64,000 nucleotides of DNA from Vermamoeba vermiformis (lineage: Eukaryota > Tubulinea > Echinamoebida), in assembly GCA_045837725.1 (NCBI GenBank), contig JBEWZL010000061.1, positions 1-64,000 on the forward strand, given 5' to 3'. Below are positions 10,425 through 22,459 of the stretch, in pieces (the first letter of the stretch is position 1; every line of letters starts with the position of its first letter). The notes beneath the pieces are model-generated. The model had not been told where the DNA came from. It worked only from the letters and a program-made list of their open reading frames with translations, and ran no database searches. The translations under genes were made by a program, and so were the position numbers.

Positions 10425-12496
10425 CTATCCCGTTGAGACAGTTTCCTTCCTGGCAAAGGTGGTCTCATCTGTTACCCACGCTGGTTTAGCGTTAGGATTA
10501 CGACGCAACTTGACTAAGCAAGTCTTAGTTGGTCGGAATACACCAAAGACTTGGTCTTTAGGCAAAATTTCCTTGAGCGGGACCAAAGGCTCGATCTCGA
10601 ATTGTTGCAAAACATTGTACAGCAGCGTTTTGATGTTCATATAGGCGTAATGAGCTCCTAAAAGCCATTGCGATACGTTAATAAGAGCAATAATAGCGAA
10701 CACAGAAATGGAATAATTAAATTGCTCATGAAAAATTTCAGATCTTTCGAAAATGACGAGACACGCATTGAGTTCTAAATGGATTTTCTCGTGGCTAGCA
10801 AAATATCTACGGCCAAATATCGGACTTACCAGTACAAGGATGGCGACCCGATCCAAAGCTTATCATTTCGCAAGGCTTTTTGCCTTCTGTCTCGTAGCGT
10901 TGAGGATCAAATTTTTCGGGGTCAGAAAAGATCTCAGTGTTGTTCATGATCAAGCCCGAAACTAACACAATGTACCAACCTATCATATCGTTAGTCTAGA
11001 TAACATTAAAAGGTTTTTGATCTGAACGATAAAATTGAATCGATTAGTTTGCTTCCAATTTCGATGAAATAGCTCTATAAGATATGTACCTTTAGGAATA
11101 GTAACATTTTCATCGAGTTTCATATCATTCGCGGCCACACGAAGAGCAATACCGTTCGCGCTAGTACGCACAGTTTCATTGACAAAACGCGAGCTGAATG
11201 ACGAAGAACTGATCAAATCATCAACTGGATTGACTCCCGACGCGAGCTTCTCGAAATATTTCTCTTTTTCTTCCATCAACTTAGCTCTCTAACGAATCGA
11301 AATTGTCAGCCAGATCCACTTCAAAAGTGACACGTGTCATCGTTACAATAACGAGGTGATTATAATTACCTGTTCAGGGAACAATGACAAGTAGACTAAA
11401 GACCAAGCGCTGGTCGCGTGAGTGTTTGTTGTACCGGCGAAGATGATGAAAAACACGCAGAGCGCTATTTGACGATAATCAGGGGTACCTATAATAAGAC
11501 GGTTAAAAATTTGCTACTTAAAGGTTGATTATTAAATTTAGAGTTAATCTCAAGAAATAACCACGCAGATCGAGAATCCGTTATTTTGTTGAAATTACTT
11601 ACCGTTTGTAGTCTTCAACTCATTAATGAGGTAGTTGATAAAATCAACTGTTTGAGAGTTCTCTTTAATGCGCTTGTCGACTTGGTTTTGGATCAAGGCT
11701 TCAAATTCATCCCAGTACTTCGCGCTGTGCTTTTTGCCGCTTGGGAGCATATTAGGGATCAGCTTATCCATTGAGCGCAGCTTCTCTTCAACGTCAAGGT
11801 GCTTCATGAGGTAAATGATACGGTCAATATCGGTTGACGCAAGATCAGTTCCAGCGAACGACCTAAAAATTAAATATAAGCCACTATACGTAAAATTCAT
11901 TAAACCATGCTAAAGACGTACTTGATGAAGATAATAAGACTGAGTTTCTCAATCTCGGCGAACAGATCAATTGTTTGCTCGTCTTTGGACCAATGCGACA
12001 CGAGGTACTTTTGGATCTCGGCTTGGAGCTCCTTTTGCAAATGAGCGAGTCTATCCTTTGAAAAGGCCTTCTTGAAGACGTCCACCATTTGGGGGTTATG
12101 TCTAACAGCGTCAGGAGAGACGAGTTTATGGAAAAGCTAAGAAGAAATACGCGATCAGACAACTATTGAAAAAACAAAAAAAGTTGATTTTACCTGGTAG
12201 CCTTCGTTGATATCAGCGTCCTTGGAGAAGAAGAATGACCTAGCGTATTGGGGTCCAGTCAAGATAGCAATGTGGCGCCAGAATGGTACCTTGATCGCAA
12301 TGATGCCGCCAAATCTCTCGCGCATGAGCTCCATGAAGCCAACGCCGCGCTTCTTCGCTTCTTTGATGTATGAATAGAGCTTCCATAATGGAATGACGGT
12401 CGGAGCTGAAAGATTAACCTGCTGAGCACGATCTGAAAATAAGAAAACTAATCCAGCAAGAATGCCGGCAATTGTGAGAAGTGCAGCTACGAGCAT
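10425..12496 (-). CDS. cytochrome P450, CYP51-clan-like
   Basis: Exons are 12496-12194, 12136-11922, 11862-11603, 11488-11370, 11288-11090, 10979-10830 and 10657-10425, 492 aa, the usual P450 length. The N-terminus is a membrane anchor (LVAALLTIAGILAGLVFLF), so it is an ER-type microsomal enzyme. The I-helix reads AGTTNTHATSAW (277 onward), the ExxR motif is ETVR (337-340), the PERF-type motif is DPQRY, and the haem loop is FGSGRHPCTG with the ligand at C414. The I-helix tail and the haem-loop surroundings (AHYAYMNIKTLL) look most like the CYP51 sterol-demethylase clan, but I would not call it CYP51 itself. P450s insert one oxygen from O2 using a reductase partner; the substrate is unknown. 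A TATA-like element lies just upstream. Confidence 0.92.
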
Positions 12497-12514
12497 ATTG
12501 TAAACGCTTGCTTG

Positions 12515-12526
12515 ATATATAAAATA
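12515..12526 (-). promoter_or_regulatory. TATA-like element of the P450 gene
   Basis: On the minus strand this is an AT-rich TATA-like run (TTTTATATAT) about 20-30 bp before the ATG. It is very close to the start, so the leader would be short. The call rests only on sequence and position. Confidence 0.35.
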
Positions 12527-12539
12527 TCTACGATTTCAA

Positions 12540-13155
12540 CCGTCGGGGGCTATTTTAACTGGCGGAAAAATCATTCGGCTGTGATTCCCCGTGCAACTTC
12601 TGCCCAAAAAAGAGTTGCTAGCGCCACGCAAACCAAATTTCATTAAATATCTTGGGTAGTTGGCAAAAATTTGTCGTTCAATCGCTAAATTTGAGCGTAA
12701 ACCAAAAGCTTGTAAGATTGCAGTAAGATGCAACCAAATCCTGCCCTAAAATTGTTCAAAGCGACAATTAAATTTGAATTAAATAACACTGATGTATTGG
12801 CAGTTAAAAGGGCAATTATAAGGCTGATCTTGCCTTGTTAAAATTTAAAATCGCAAAGCGGGAATTAGATATTTAACCAATTTGCAATAAAATGTTGTAC
12901 TTAGCTATATATGCTATTGTAAACCAGTTCACACCACGAAAGACTCTCGATCTGCCAACCGTTCAATAAGCAAATCTGAATTGGAGATGTGCGCCTTATA
13001 ATTGAGGAGTTGCACGTAGAGATGAAAAATAATGGTTAGGTAAGACATAATAGTCTATTTGATAGGCGTGTCAATCAAATTGAATGGTGGGAACGAATCA
13101 ATTTTGATTTTTTTCTTTTTTTTATCCCACGCAACAGAACAGCACAAACAACACA
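12540..13155. other. intergenic region between divergent P450 and TPR genes
   Basis: About 600 bp shared upstream region of two divergent genes. A pyrimidine-rich run occurs at about 13100-13125 and an ACA-rich leader precedes the TPR gene ATG. No other feature is visible. Confidence 0.45.
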
Positions 13156-14240
13156 ATGACAGAAGTAGAGCCCTTAGAAAAAATATTATTAAATCCTTTG
13201 GAGCTCTTAGACTCTTTGGCGCCTATGTCAACCGAGCAGAAAGGCAACACTCCTCGCCCTCAAAAATCCGAGATGCTCTTTGTAAACGGAATGAAATTTG
13301 TGCAGCATAAGAAATACGACGAAGCGTTCAAGAAGCTTATGGAGGCAGTCAAGGAAGGAGAGAAAGACGTGGCGACAGAAGGAGGAGATGAGAAAAAAAA
13401 GAAGGAAGGATTAGCTGTTTCACTTTGCGGCTTAGGATTTTTATGCGCCACTAAAAACGAGTTACAAAAGGCTGAAGTATGCTATGTAAGAGCCCTTGGC
13501 ATTTGGCAAGCTATTCTCGGCAAAGGAAACTCTAAACTTATGCGACTTTATGTTGACATCGGCCAAATCTTTGAACGTGAAGCAAAATACGAGAAGGCGT
13601 CCAAGTATTATGAAAAGGCACGCAAACTTTTAATTAAGACGAAGAAGGGCAAGGGCGAATCGACAACTGTTGAGGATGATCCTGAAGTTCTTTCTTTGGC
13701 TTGCGCCGTTGCTAACGTGCTCGTTTTGGAGAAGAAATTCGGTAAGCATGCTATTACAATAGATATAAATACGTGGCGAATATTATTTGATTTAATATCA
13801 GTTGGATTTTTTGGCTGAATTTATTTTTAAATCTGACTTGTCTAGCAATCTAATTTTGTGTCAAATTTAATGCTTCAACTTGATCGCCCACATTTATTTT
13901 ATCGAATTTATTCGAGTATTTATTGATATGATGAGGTTCTTAAGCCCGAAAGTAATAAGATTTTTTTTCGCCAGTCAATTTTCTTTGATCAAGCTAATTA
14001 AATTTATTTTAAATAGAGGAGGCTGAGAAAAGCTTCAGCCACGCGATCTCTGTATTGAAGAGCTCAAATCACCCCTTTGAATTGCAAGCACGCAAATTAT
14101 ACACTCACTTGTTGAAAGCTCAAAACCGAGATGCGGATGCCAAGACCAACGACGCTCGAATCAAAGAATTAGAAGAGAAATTCTCTCCTAAGGACGTCGA
14201 AGAGAAATTGAAGAACACCAACATCTCAGAACAGAAATAG
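13156..14240 (+). CDS. TPR-repeat protein
   Basis: Exons are 13156-13741 and 14017-14240, 269 aa, with a long 275-nt intron for this genome. The sequence has tetratricopeptide-like helix pairs: a first unit at about 45-75 (FVQHKKYDEAFKKLMEAV), then GFLCATKNELQKAEVCYVRAL and IGQIFEREAKYEKASKYYEKA. The C-terminal unit includes HPFELQARKLYTHLLKAQ. A very lysine-rich loop (GGDEKKKKEG) separates the first two. TPRs are protein-binding scaffolds; no partner is evident. No signal peptide or membrane segment is present. The start is the first in-frame ATG, and a downstream in-frame Met at residue 24 is also possible. Confidence 0.8.
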
Positions 14241-14726
14241 AGTTATTTATATTTATCATAATTTACCCCCGCCCTTCAAAATTTTTTCAACTTATATTTT
14301 TATTATTTATTATTATTTGCAGTTTGTATCTTCCGAAGAGAGGACAAATAGCACAATAATAACTCAAAACCTATTATAATACTATAATAACTGTTTTAAT
14401 ACGGTTTTTAACTGATAGAGCTGTATTTTAACAACAATCAAACCTTGTTTAAAAACAATACCTTGTTCAAATTGTAAAACAACGATAAATGAATGTAGAT
14501 CACTAATACAAGCGTAATTTAATTTTATTGAACAGATCCGCTTCGTACAAACTTTATTGTCTTAATTGGAATGTAATTCTCTTTCAGCCAAAGTATACTT
14601 CGTTTTAGCCATATTAAGATTTTTAATGCCCAATCTCTAGCAATTCAATTGTAATTTCATTGCTTTTCTGTGACCAGATCTGCGGCGAGTAATATAGTAA
14701 TAAATTTTGTTATTTTAATTGATACG
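14241..14726. other. AT-rich intergenic region
   Basis: Strongly AT-rich sequence with polyadenylation-like signals for the TPR gene. No gene or RNA structure was recognised. Confidence 0.5.
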
Positions 14727-15542
14727 ATGACCACAGAGGAACGAAAACCAAAATTTGCGTTAGTAGCGCAAGTACCAGATGAAGACGATGCTGAAGAAGA
14801 TGAAGGAGAAGAGGATGAGGCTGAGCAGGAGATAGATTCGCCCTTGAGCTTACGTCCACCTCCTCAAGCCAAAATTACCGAGGGTGAGGAAGAAGAAGAC
14901 GAAAGTGACGATTTAGCGTTGCCTAAAGAACCTACATCCACTGCCACAACGAGCAATAATAACACTCAACCAAATCCGACTGCTGACAGCAAAAACGACG
15001 AGAAAAAATATGAAAATTATGTTAATACTATTACACAAACCAAAGGACAGCAGGCACAAGCTGGACCATCACCTAACACGTAAGATACTATTTTTTGCTA
15101 TTTAATTCATTTCTAATTTGCGTTTATTGTCTAGGCCTTTAGAAAAGAAAATATGTACGTAATATATTATATTGTAATTTCAAGTTATTTCTAATTGTCA
15201 TCGTTATTCAGATGAGCTGAATGATTCTCTCCGAAAGCATTTGGCCAAGAAAATTACCAATTTATACGAGTCAACGAACAAAGAGTTACTTCAAACATCT
15301 ACAGTATTAAATCGCACCTTAACAACGACTCGAGTAAGTAGAACAAATCCGTTTGGAAATTTCGGATCAATTGGAACTTTTGTAGCGTGGCTGGGACATT
15401 AATTCTATGTATTTTCGGTATTCGTATACTTTAGATAACTAATATTTGCGATCTATAGGACATTTGGGACAATGTAAACAAACTTAACGGTAACATTGCA
15501 AATCTGACCCAAAAGCTCGAAACTTTGCGCGTTCCTATTTAG
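14727..15542 (+). CDS. small acidic coiled-coil protein, possibly BLOC-1 subunit-like
   Basis: Exons are 14727-15079, 15135-15154 (only 20 nt), 15212-15333 and 15459-15542, giving 192 aa with all phases matching. The first half is disordered and very acidic (DEDDAEEDEGEEDEAEQE, EEEEDESDDL). The second half is a single amphipathic coiled coil (LRKHLAKKITNLYESTNKEL ... IANLTQKLETLRVPI). An acidic disordered N-terminus plus a C-terminal coiled coil is the layout of BLOC-1 subunit 3-type proteins in endosome/lysosome trafficking, but the match is only in shape and I am not sure. The micro-exon is required to keep the frame. Confidence 0.65.
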
Positions 15543-15869
15543 ATTGTAACATTATACTTGTAATAAATAGCTTCTATTTTACCCTTCTACACCAGCGCTA
15601 CGCCGTGTACCGTTTGCGGCGGATCGTACCACATTTTTCAGGTAGATCTGGCGCTTATATTTAAAGAATAAAATTACTACTAATTATTGAGACACAACAC
15701 AGGTTTTTCTTTTCTATTCAACCAATTTTTGGCCTTTGTGTTTCGCTACAGATTAAAATCTAGAATTGATTGGTTTCAAGGCATTTGACATTTGTATTTC
15801 ATTGAATGACAACAAGAGCTGTAATATAATAGCGAGTAAACACATGTATATGCCAACTTAATTATAGCT
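15543..15869. other. intergenic region
   Basis: A GC-richer patch at about 15590-15650 stands out from AT-rich surroundings but has no tRNA box pattern or open frame. Nothing else is seen. Confidence 0.4.
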
Positions 15870-18536
15870 ATGCAAAAAGAGAAGATACTTTCCGAAAAGA
15901 AGGGTATGGTATTTTTAAAAGATTACGAGTATCTTTCGCATCAACCTACCGTTTTTTTTTTAAACGATCGAAATATAAAGATAATTATATGCAATGATAT
16001 TATTCATTTTTTCGTAATTAACAAGACTTTACTGCAATAGAAATTGTGGTTTGCTTTTCTGGGTTCCCGGATGACGTAAAGAAACAGCTAGCCGAAAGTG
16101 TATATAGTTTATATGGCAAGGTTAAATGGGACGTGGGCATAGACGCCGATATTACACACGTGGTACGTTTTTGTAATTGCGATCTGACTGGGATTCGGAA
16201 TTAAATTCGAGTATTTGCCAACAATTCGCCATAATAATTGCATCATTATCATCGAAAAAGATACAATATTAAATTTGAAGATACACCGGAAGTTTTGGAG
16301 ATTACGCAACTAGTTGTTAATTCCAATTTTGCCGTTAATCTCGAGCGCGGGAGATTAATTATTTCCTTATTAGGTCACGAAGCCCAGTTGTCGTACAATG
16401 AAGACATTAGCAGCTGGCGTCACGTGTAAATGGCTTGTCTCATTGGACTGGATAATTGACAGTGCTAGATCTGGGTACTTTTTGCCTGAAATTGGGTACG
16501 CAGACGATCCGCCAATGCAACATGATTATATTAAGCTTAATATGACCGCGGGATATTTTTGAGCGGTCATTGCGATTTGCATAATTTTTCTATGTTTTTG
16601 CTGCTTTTGGCAGAGATTTTGCAACGAGCGAATCTTTTCGTAATCTTTTTGTACCGTAATTACAAGATTGACATACTTACACTAAATCTTTATAGATACG
16701 GTATCCGTAATAGTGAGTGGTTGTTCCATAAGAAGAAGTTCTTTATATCACCAAAATTCAGAGCAAAATACAAAAAATATCGGATGCGATGCTGTTACAC
16801 ACTGATTAAGGTACTAGTCTTTATTTATTTTCCATTTATGATACTAATATGATGTATAGCTCGGTGGAGGGCAGCTCGTTAATACTACAAAGCACGCTGA
16901 TTATGTTTTGGTCACTACAAAAGAAAGTTGTTCGCCGCATTGGTTTTTAACGGCGAATACGAGCAACAAAGCTGAAATTTTGGTGTGGGGCACATTTATT
17001 AATCTAATAGCACCTAAAGAGATCGTTAGGGTAAGAAAAAATTTTGATTCAGTCATTTGTTTATTCGGATCTGCTCCGTCGAAAAAGTATACGCTTACTA
17101 ATTGTTTTTTTCTATTTTTAGTCGCCTAATCCACTAATAGAGAAGTGCTTGCAAGTAGTATCGCAAAATCCGAGTCAAATAGGTGCAGATAAGATTAGTT
17201 CTCGGTTATCGTTGGATCTCAAGGAGAAAATTTTGGAGTATTTAGCGGAGACGCAAACATTGAACCCGCGTAATATGCAATTCTTCTTGGATTCTAGATT
17301 AACCGAGGTTAATCTTCAAGAATGCGTTGTGACTCAAGCGGTAAGATCACATCTAGCTTAACAATACTACTGCTTTAAAGAGAATTGAAATTTAATGCGT
17401 TTGCTAGGCTTGAATTGTTATTACCGTTTCAAAATAGCTATATTTGGCGAAATTTTATTCGAAATCTTAATTTTTTGGCGTTTTGTGGTTTGGATCCCGA
17501 TCTAATATTCTTATTAATTACCTTTATAGAGCTTGGACTCGATAAAAGTATGCACGAATTTAAAGTCATTGGACATATCAGGCATTAAGTCCGAAGAAGA
17601 CATAAGTGAATTAGCGTTGATCAAGCTGATCCAAAAACTACCGAATCTGAGTTGCTTAAAGATGAACAAATGGCGCATAACCGATATGATGTTATCGCGG
17701 CTCTCTAAAAAGGAAAATTTGACGCATTTGGAGATCAGCCAATGCAATCGATTGTCAGCTGGCGCGATCTTGGATTTTATCAACGATGTTCAGAATTTGC
17801 GGTCATTAGCAATCGCTGATATTCCGACGGTATGTGGTCGAACTATAATATAATTATATTACGGAGAAATACGGCTGATTCATTGAAATCGAACGCGATC
17901 TACAACAAAGTGTCAATGAAATTCTTATGTTAATTTGATTCATTATGCCGTATTTGTATAATTACTATACAATATAGTTCTCATTATACTGTATACCTTT
18001 TCAATGGGCAAAGAGTTTTTGGATCTGATCTGATTCTTTTTTTCAGGTTAACGATAAGGTAGTTTGCGCCTTGGCAGATAAATGCGGAGAAAATCTTATA
18101 GCACTAGATATTTCTAAGAACGAAGGAATATCAGATCAGAGCATCATCAAATTGGCGAGCAAATGCAGCAATTTGATCGAGTTGAAAGTCAAGCGAACAG
18201 CGGTGTCCTTCACTGCAATTTTGATGTTAATAGAGGCCTGTCCGAACCTAAAAGTAAGTATTCAACATCAATAGTGCTTAGAGTGAATGAGATCCGTTGT
18301 GTAACGGGAAGATCCGATCGCGTAGCTCAGATCTCACTTGGCAATCCATCTATTTCAAAAATACGTTCTAATCTTGCTATTATTATTAGCACCTCGACGT
18401 TTACAACTGCAAAGACTTCGTACCTAAGGCTCTGCGGCAACTTAAAGACAAATTTCCGCATCTGAAACTGACGCACACGAAGTACATCAAAACGTTGAAT
18501 TTTATTAGCGGAAATGGTTCCGAGGACTCTTTGTAA
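15870..18536 (+). CDS. tandem-BRCT / F-box-like / LRR protein
   Basis: Exons are 15870-15903, 16041-16162, 16374-16495, 16696-16810, 16860-17030, 17122-17340, 17530-17829, 18047-18253 and 18390-18536, 478 aa. An alternative in-frame acceptor at 16025 would add five residues. BRCT 1 (about 12-90) ends in the diagnostic AGVTCKWLVSLDWIIDSAR. BRCT 2 (about 97-190) has LFHKKKFFIS and CYTLIKLGGGQLVN, in the tandem arrangement of MDC1/PTIP/microcephalin, where paired BRCTs bind phosphopeptides at DNA damage. A short LSLDLKEKILEYL segment after them is F-box-like. The rest is cysteine-type (AMN1/Fbl) leucine-rich repeats (NLKSLDISG, NLTHLEISQCNRLS, NLIALDISKNEGIS). A phospho-dependent ubiquitin-ligase adaptor is a reasonable inference, not shown. 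Confidence 0.85.
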
Positions 18537-18792
18537 ATAATATATAATATATAAATAGGTTAATATGGCGGCGCAATCCAAATTTTGTACAGAAATGTTA
18601 CCATAATAAACAGAAGACTAATTAAAAGTAGTTTTGCAAGCTCCAGGTTCTTGATTTATTAATTCATTGTGCTTGCATAGTAACGATTGTTGGTTGATGA
18701 AAACTCAGGAGACGGAAATTCTAGAATGCGGGGTGCCCCGCAAAAAAATTTGTCGGCACTACTTTCTACTCAATGTTCCCAAAGCTACAACA

Positions 18793-20505
18793 ATGAAGAG
18801 CTTGTGGATTTTATTGCCGATTCTGGTCAGCTTCTTAATCTACAACTTGGTTGGACGCGATCCTCCTTTTGGCTTGCGCTCGCGATCTTGGACTCCGCCA
18901 CCTTACTCTCATAATACTACTGATAAAATTCAAAATATATTGGCTACCAGTAAACTCTATTTTGAAGGTACGGCATGAGTATCGCAATACAAATTGAAAA
19001 ACTTTTCAGTATCTTTATTGAAAGGTTCATTAAATATGAATAATATTGATTTGCAATTTTTTAACCATGATTTATGTAGGAAAAATTCAGCAACCGGAAG
19101 CGATCGCATTTAATAGCAAAGGCGAAATTTTTTGCTCATCTGTCACGGGATTCATCCATAAAGTGGACTTAGAAAAAGGAAAAGATGAAGCGTGGCTATT
19201 CGTAGGTGGTCGCCCTCTCGATTTAGCATTTGACAAGGATGATAATCTTTATATTTGCGTTTCTACAATCGGTCTCCTGAAAGTAGATGCCAAAACTAAA
19301 GACGTCACAATCTTGTCATCTTACGCTGAAGAAGGAGGCGCTATTAGATACGCTAATGTAAGTTGATCGAGGTCATTTATAAGACTACCGCCTATTTTAA
19401 GACCTTGCCTTTAAATTCTTTTCTGATCTTGCAACCTCATCTAAACAATCTTATGAAGGGCCTTGCTATCGCGTCCAATGGCGATATTTACTTCTCCGAT
19501 AGCTCTCATATCCCTCCGTATCAAAGAATTGGCCCGTCAGCGACTCGATTTGATACGTACATGGCTGCCGTCTCAACTGTGGTTTCAACTTCCGCTACTG
19601 GCAGGTATGTTGCTAAATCATCTTTCCGGTCGAACTTTCGCCCAAACGTAGAGGGCGACAGCCTTAACCGTTTTAATGCCTTTTTGTATTATGGCTGATC
19701 AATTTCTCGTCTCCTTGTGGCGGTCCAATTGAGCTCTCATTTGTTTTGTTGCAGATTGTTAAAGTGGGACGCTAAAACAAAGAAAACTTCCGTTGTACTC
19801 GGCGGACTGGTGTTTGCCAACGGAGTCGCATTGTCAAAGAACGAGTATGTATTTTTGAAGCAATGTTCGTGTAGTCAGATCTCATCGCTGACCTCCTTGT
19901 CATTCTAGGGACTTCGTCGTGGTTTGCGAGAGCGGAGGTTACAAAGTATGGCGTGTGTGGCTCAAGGGCCCTAAGGGTACGTTATCTCATTGCTATATCA
20001 TTTCCTAAATTGGACTCGTTTTTGAACTATTCGATCTGCAGCTGGCGTAACAGAATCGTTCATCGACGGATTGTTCGGTCACCCTGATAATATTAAGGCC
20101 ACTAAGGACGGGTAAGTACGGCTTCTGCCTGAGTAGAATTAAATTCCGTACCGATTTCCTTATTTGGAAATGATCCAATTTTATCGTTTAACTCCTTACT
20201 TGGATAGTTTTTGGCTCGCCATTGATTCTCCTCGTCTCAAGCTCCTCGATGCCATCCATCCCTATCCTATTTTGAAAGACATGATGTTGCGAGTTTCAGA
20301 ATCCGTCTTTGGCTTGATCAAAGGCCCTGAGATCGCCGATATTCTTAAGCTTGACGAAGACGGTAAAATTGTCGCTCATTTGCACGATGATTCGGGCAAG
20401 TTGTCGCACCTCACTTCTGCCATCGAGAAAGACAACAAACTTTATTTGGGAACAGTTGTCAATCGCTACATTGGTGTATTTGACTTGTCTTCCCTTAAAA
20501 AGTAG
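18793..20505 (+). CDS. strictosidine synthase-like / APMAP-type six-bladed propeller protein
   Basis: Exons are 18793-18967, 19080-19357, 19459-19604, 19755-19844, 19909-19976, 20042-20111 and 20208-20505, 374 aa. An N-terminal anchor (MKSLWILLPILVSFLIYNLV) makes it a type II membrane or secretory protein. The family pattern follows in order: QQPEAIAFNSKGEIF, GRPLDLAFDKDDNLYI, LAIASNGDIYFSDSS, RLLKWDAKTKKTSVVLGGL, FANGVALSKNEDFVVVCESG, HPDNIKATKDG and FWLAIDSPR. These are the repeated blades of the strictosidine-synthase/APMAP/arylesterase-like fold. Animal and plant relatives outside the alkaloid pathway are usually hydrolases or of unknown activity, so no reaction is claimed. The acceptor of exon 3 (GAAG) is weaker than the others. 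Confidence 0.88.
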
Positions 20506-21041
20506 TTGAATTGCAATCGTTAGTCAAATAAACGCGGTTTTTTACTGTTTACCTGAGAATTAAAAGCTTTTCTGTCAACTCAACTTTAATTAATCTACGC
20601 GAGTATAATTGACCGTGTAGTGCCAATATCTTTTGCAAACGTGCATGAATGGCGCTATAATAAGCGTCCCAGCGGTTTCTGATTCGGTTTTTCGGCGGAT
20701 CTGGCTGAGATTTCCAGATTCAGTTCGCTGTTTTGCTTGATTCGCCTTGATTTTGGAAAAGATTCCTTAAGCTTACTTTGCAATAGCATAATTACGGATC
20801 CAGCACCACAATCAAGGGTAATCAGTCTTCGAAGATTGCCATCTAATTCGTCCTTGCAATAAAATTCAGGTACAAAACGGAGACCGACGCTTCTACCATG
20901 TTCTTATACTCGCATCAGAGATTAATATCGAATTTTGCAGCTCTTAACCTTCGGGATACGGAACAAAGCAAGAAAAACCGTGTCCACAAACAAAACTACA
21001 AAATTTTGTTTATACAACACCACTAACTACCCGTCATAACA
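20506..21041. other. intergenic region
   Basis: About 540 bp with no supported gene. The last 50 bp before the next ATG is an ACA-rich leader. Confidence 0.45.
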
Positions 21042-21774
21042 ATGGAAACCCTCAATTACTTTGGCGACAACCATCACTTGGGCTTTCCTCGCCGAAAAGA
21101 ATGGAAACTGAAACGGAGATCGGATTCGGAAGAATCTCAGGTATGAAACTTGACTTTTATGCCACAAATTAGCCTTGCAAAAGCAAAACCGTAACGGGTT
21201 GTGGCTAGACAGCATATTCCGACCTTTAGGAATAATTTATATAGAATTCTCTCAAGATTAATTTTCGATATTTAATTTGTCAAAAAGACGGATTAACATC
21301 CGGAAAAATAATCCATTCGAAACCCAAATCAGTCAATGGAATTATATTCTTCTGGATATCTAAGACACTTTCTAACGTAATCTCTGCACAGACTCGCCTT
21401 CTTGTCGAAATTCACCCACATCCGACTCGTACAAGTCAAATTCCCTTTGATATGCCTCATATCACCCTGACCGTCGCTTCGGACGTAACCATCCACGATC
21501 TACAACGATACATGATGGACCGAGTCCTAGACGATTGCGACGGTTTCGATCTAGGTTCATTTTTAATTCCTGAATCGCTCTGCTTTATTGCGGATGCGAA
21601 AAGTCGACCCTATAGCCAAGCATTACCTATTGAAGCTACCCTAGAGATGGTTCATAGTGCGGTATGTCATATAAATTAAATTGATTCACATGTGTCAATC
21701 AGTTAATTAATTTTTTTTTCGATTGCCAGTTCGGTCAAAACCGCGGTGTGATCCGGCTCTACTACCATTTCTAA
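21042..21774 (+). CDS. unknown 137-aa protein
   Basis: Exons are 21042-21140, 21392-21661 and 21730-21774. All three begin and end at codon boundaries with good GTATG donors and CAG acceptors, which supports the model. The N-terminus is basic (FPRRKEWKLKRRSDSEESQ). The rest (ITLTVASDVTIHDLQRYMM ... GVIRLYYHF) alternates strands and a helix in a way that recalls a ubiquitin-like beta-grasp fold; this is only an impression. There is no signal peptide or membrane segment. I do not recognise the family. Confidence 0.6.
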
Positions 21775-22149
21775 CGCTGCTATCAGCAAACCTTGTTAAT
21801 ATTGTACAAAAACCTCTTATTTAATTTAATAAATGTATAGTGCGAATGATTTTTCATATCACAAAATCTGTTTTGAATTTGATTTGCAACATACTGCGGG
21901 CTGGAGCATCTTCGCTGCATTCCTATAATGAATCTTGATGTAGATAATCATATTTATTCTTTTAACGGTAATCAGGTTGGCACTAGCTGCGCGTTGTCGG
22001 CAAAATGATTCCTCATCATCAATTCCGTCAGTCGCTGAACTCATCCAACGTTACCTGCTTTATCAATTTTCTATTCACAGTATTTAGAATTGATTTTTTC
22101 GTGTTGCAACAATTCTACGACCAAATCAGTACGAGGATCTAAAGAAACG

Positions 22150-22442
22150 AAAGTCAAACAAAGTCAACGAGAGACTCTGCTTGTCGAAACCTAGCGAAGT
22201 AACCAATATTCTGTACTAAAATGTCGAAATATTCATAACGACTCCTCTTAAAGAAACTAACATTAGAACTAGTAAAAGGTTGGATCCCAACCTGAACCAA
22301 TGTAACTAACCACGTGCTTCTTACGTTGAATCTAATATTCCTAACTCGGAATTAGCAGCACGTAGAATAGATACGACAGTGCTGAATAGAAGTATGTTAG
22401 TAAACCCTGTAGGCTGGCACTATCGTTCGCACTTACACGCAA
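22150..22442 (-). pseudogene. decayed partial copy of the 3' end of the mRNA triphosphatase gene
   Basis: This stretch is a diverged copy of 23962-24270. Matching blocks in the same order include AAGTCAAACAAAGTCAACG, GACTCCTCTTAAAGA, GTAAAAGG, GCTTCTTAC and GTTAGTAAA, ending with a splice-donor-like GTAAGT on the minus strand. In the intact gene the block holds the last exon, its intron and the 3' flank. Here the part equivalent to the last exon carries a length change and early stops, so it cannot encode the same tail. No upstream exons of the gene are recognisable beyond about 22480. It is best read as a segmental duplication of the gene end followed by decay. Confidence 0.6.
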
Positions 22443-22459
22443 TGCGACTAAGAATCGGA

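Noticed and set aside
15590-15650. GC-richer patch suspected as a tRNA or small RNA
   Set aside because: No A-box/B-box pair, no cloverleaf and no terminator.
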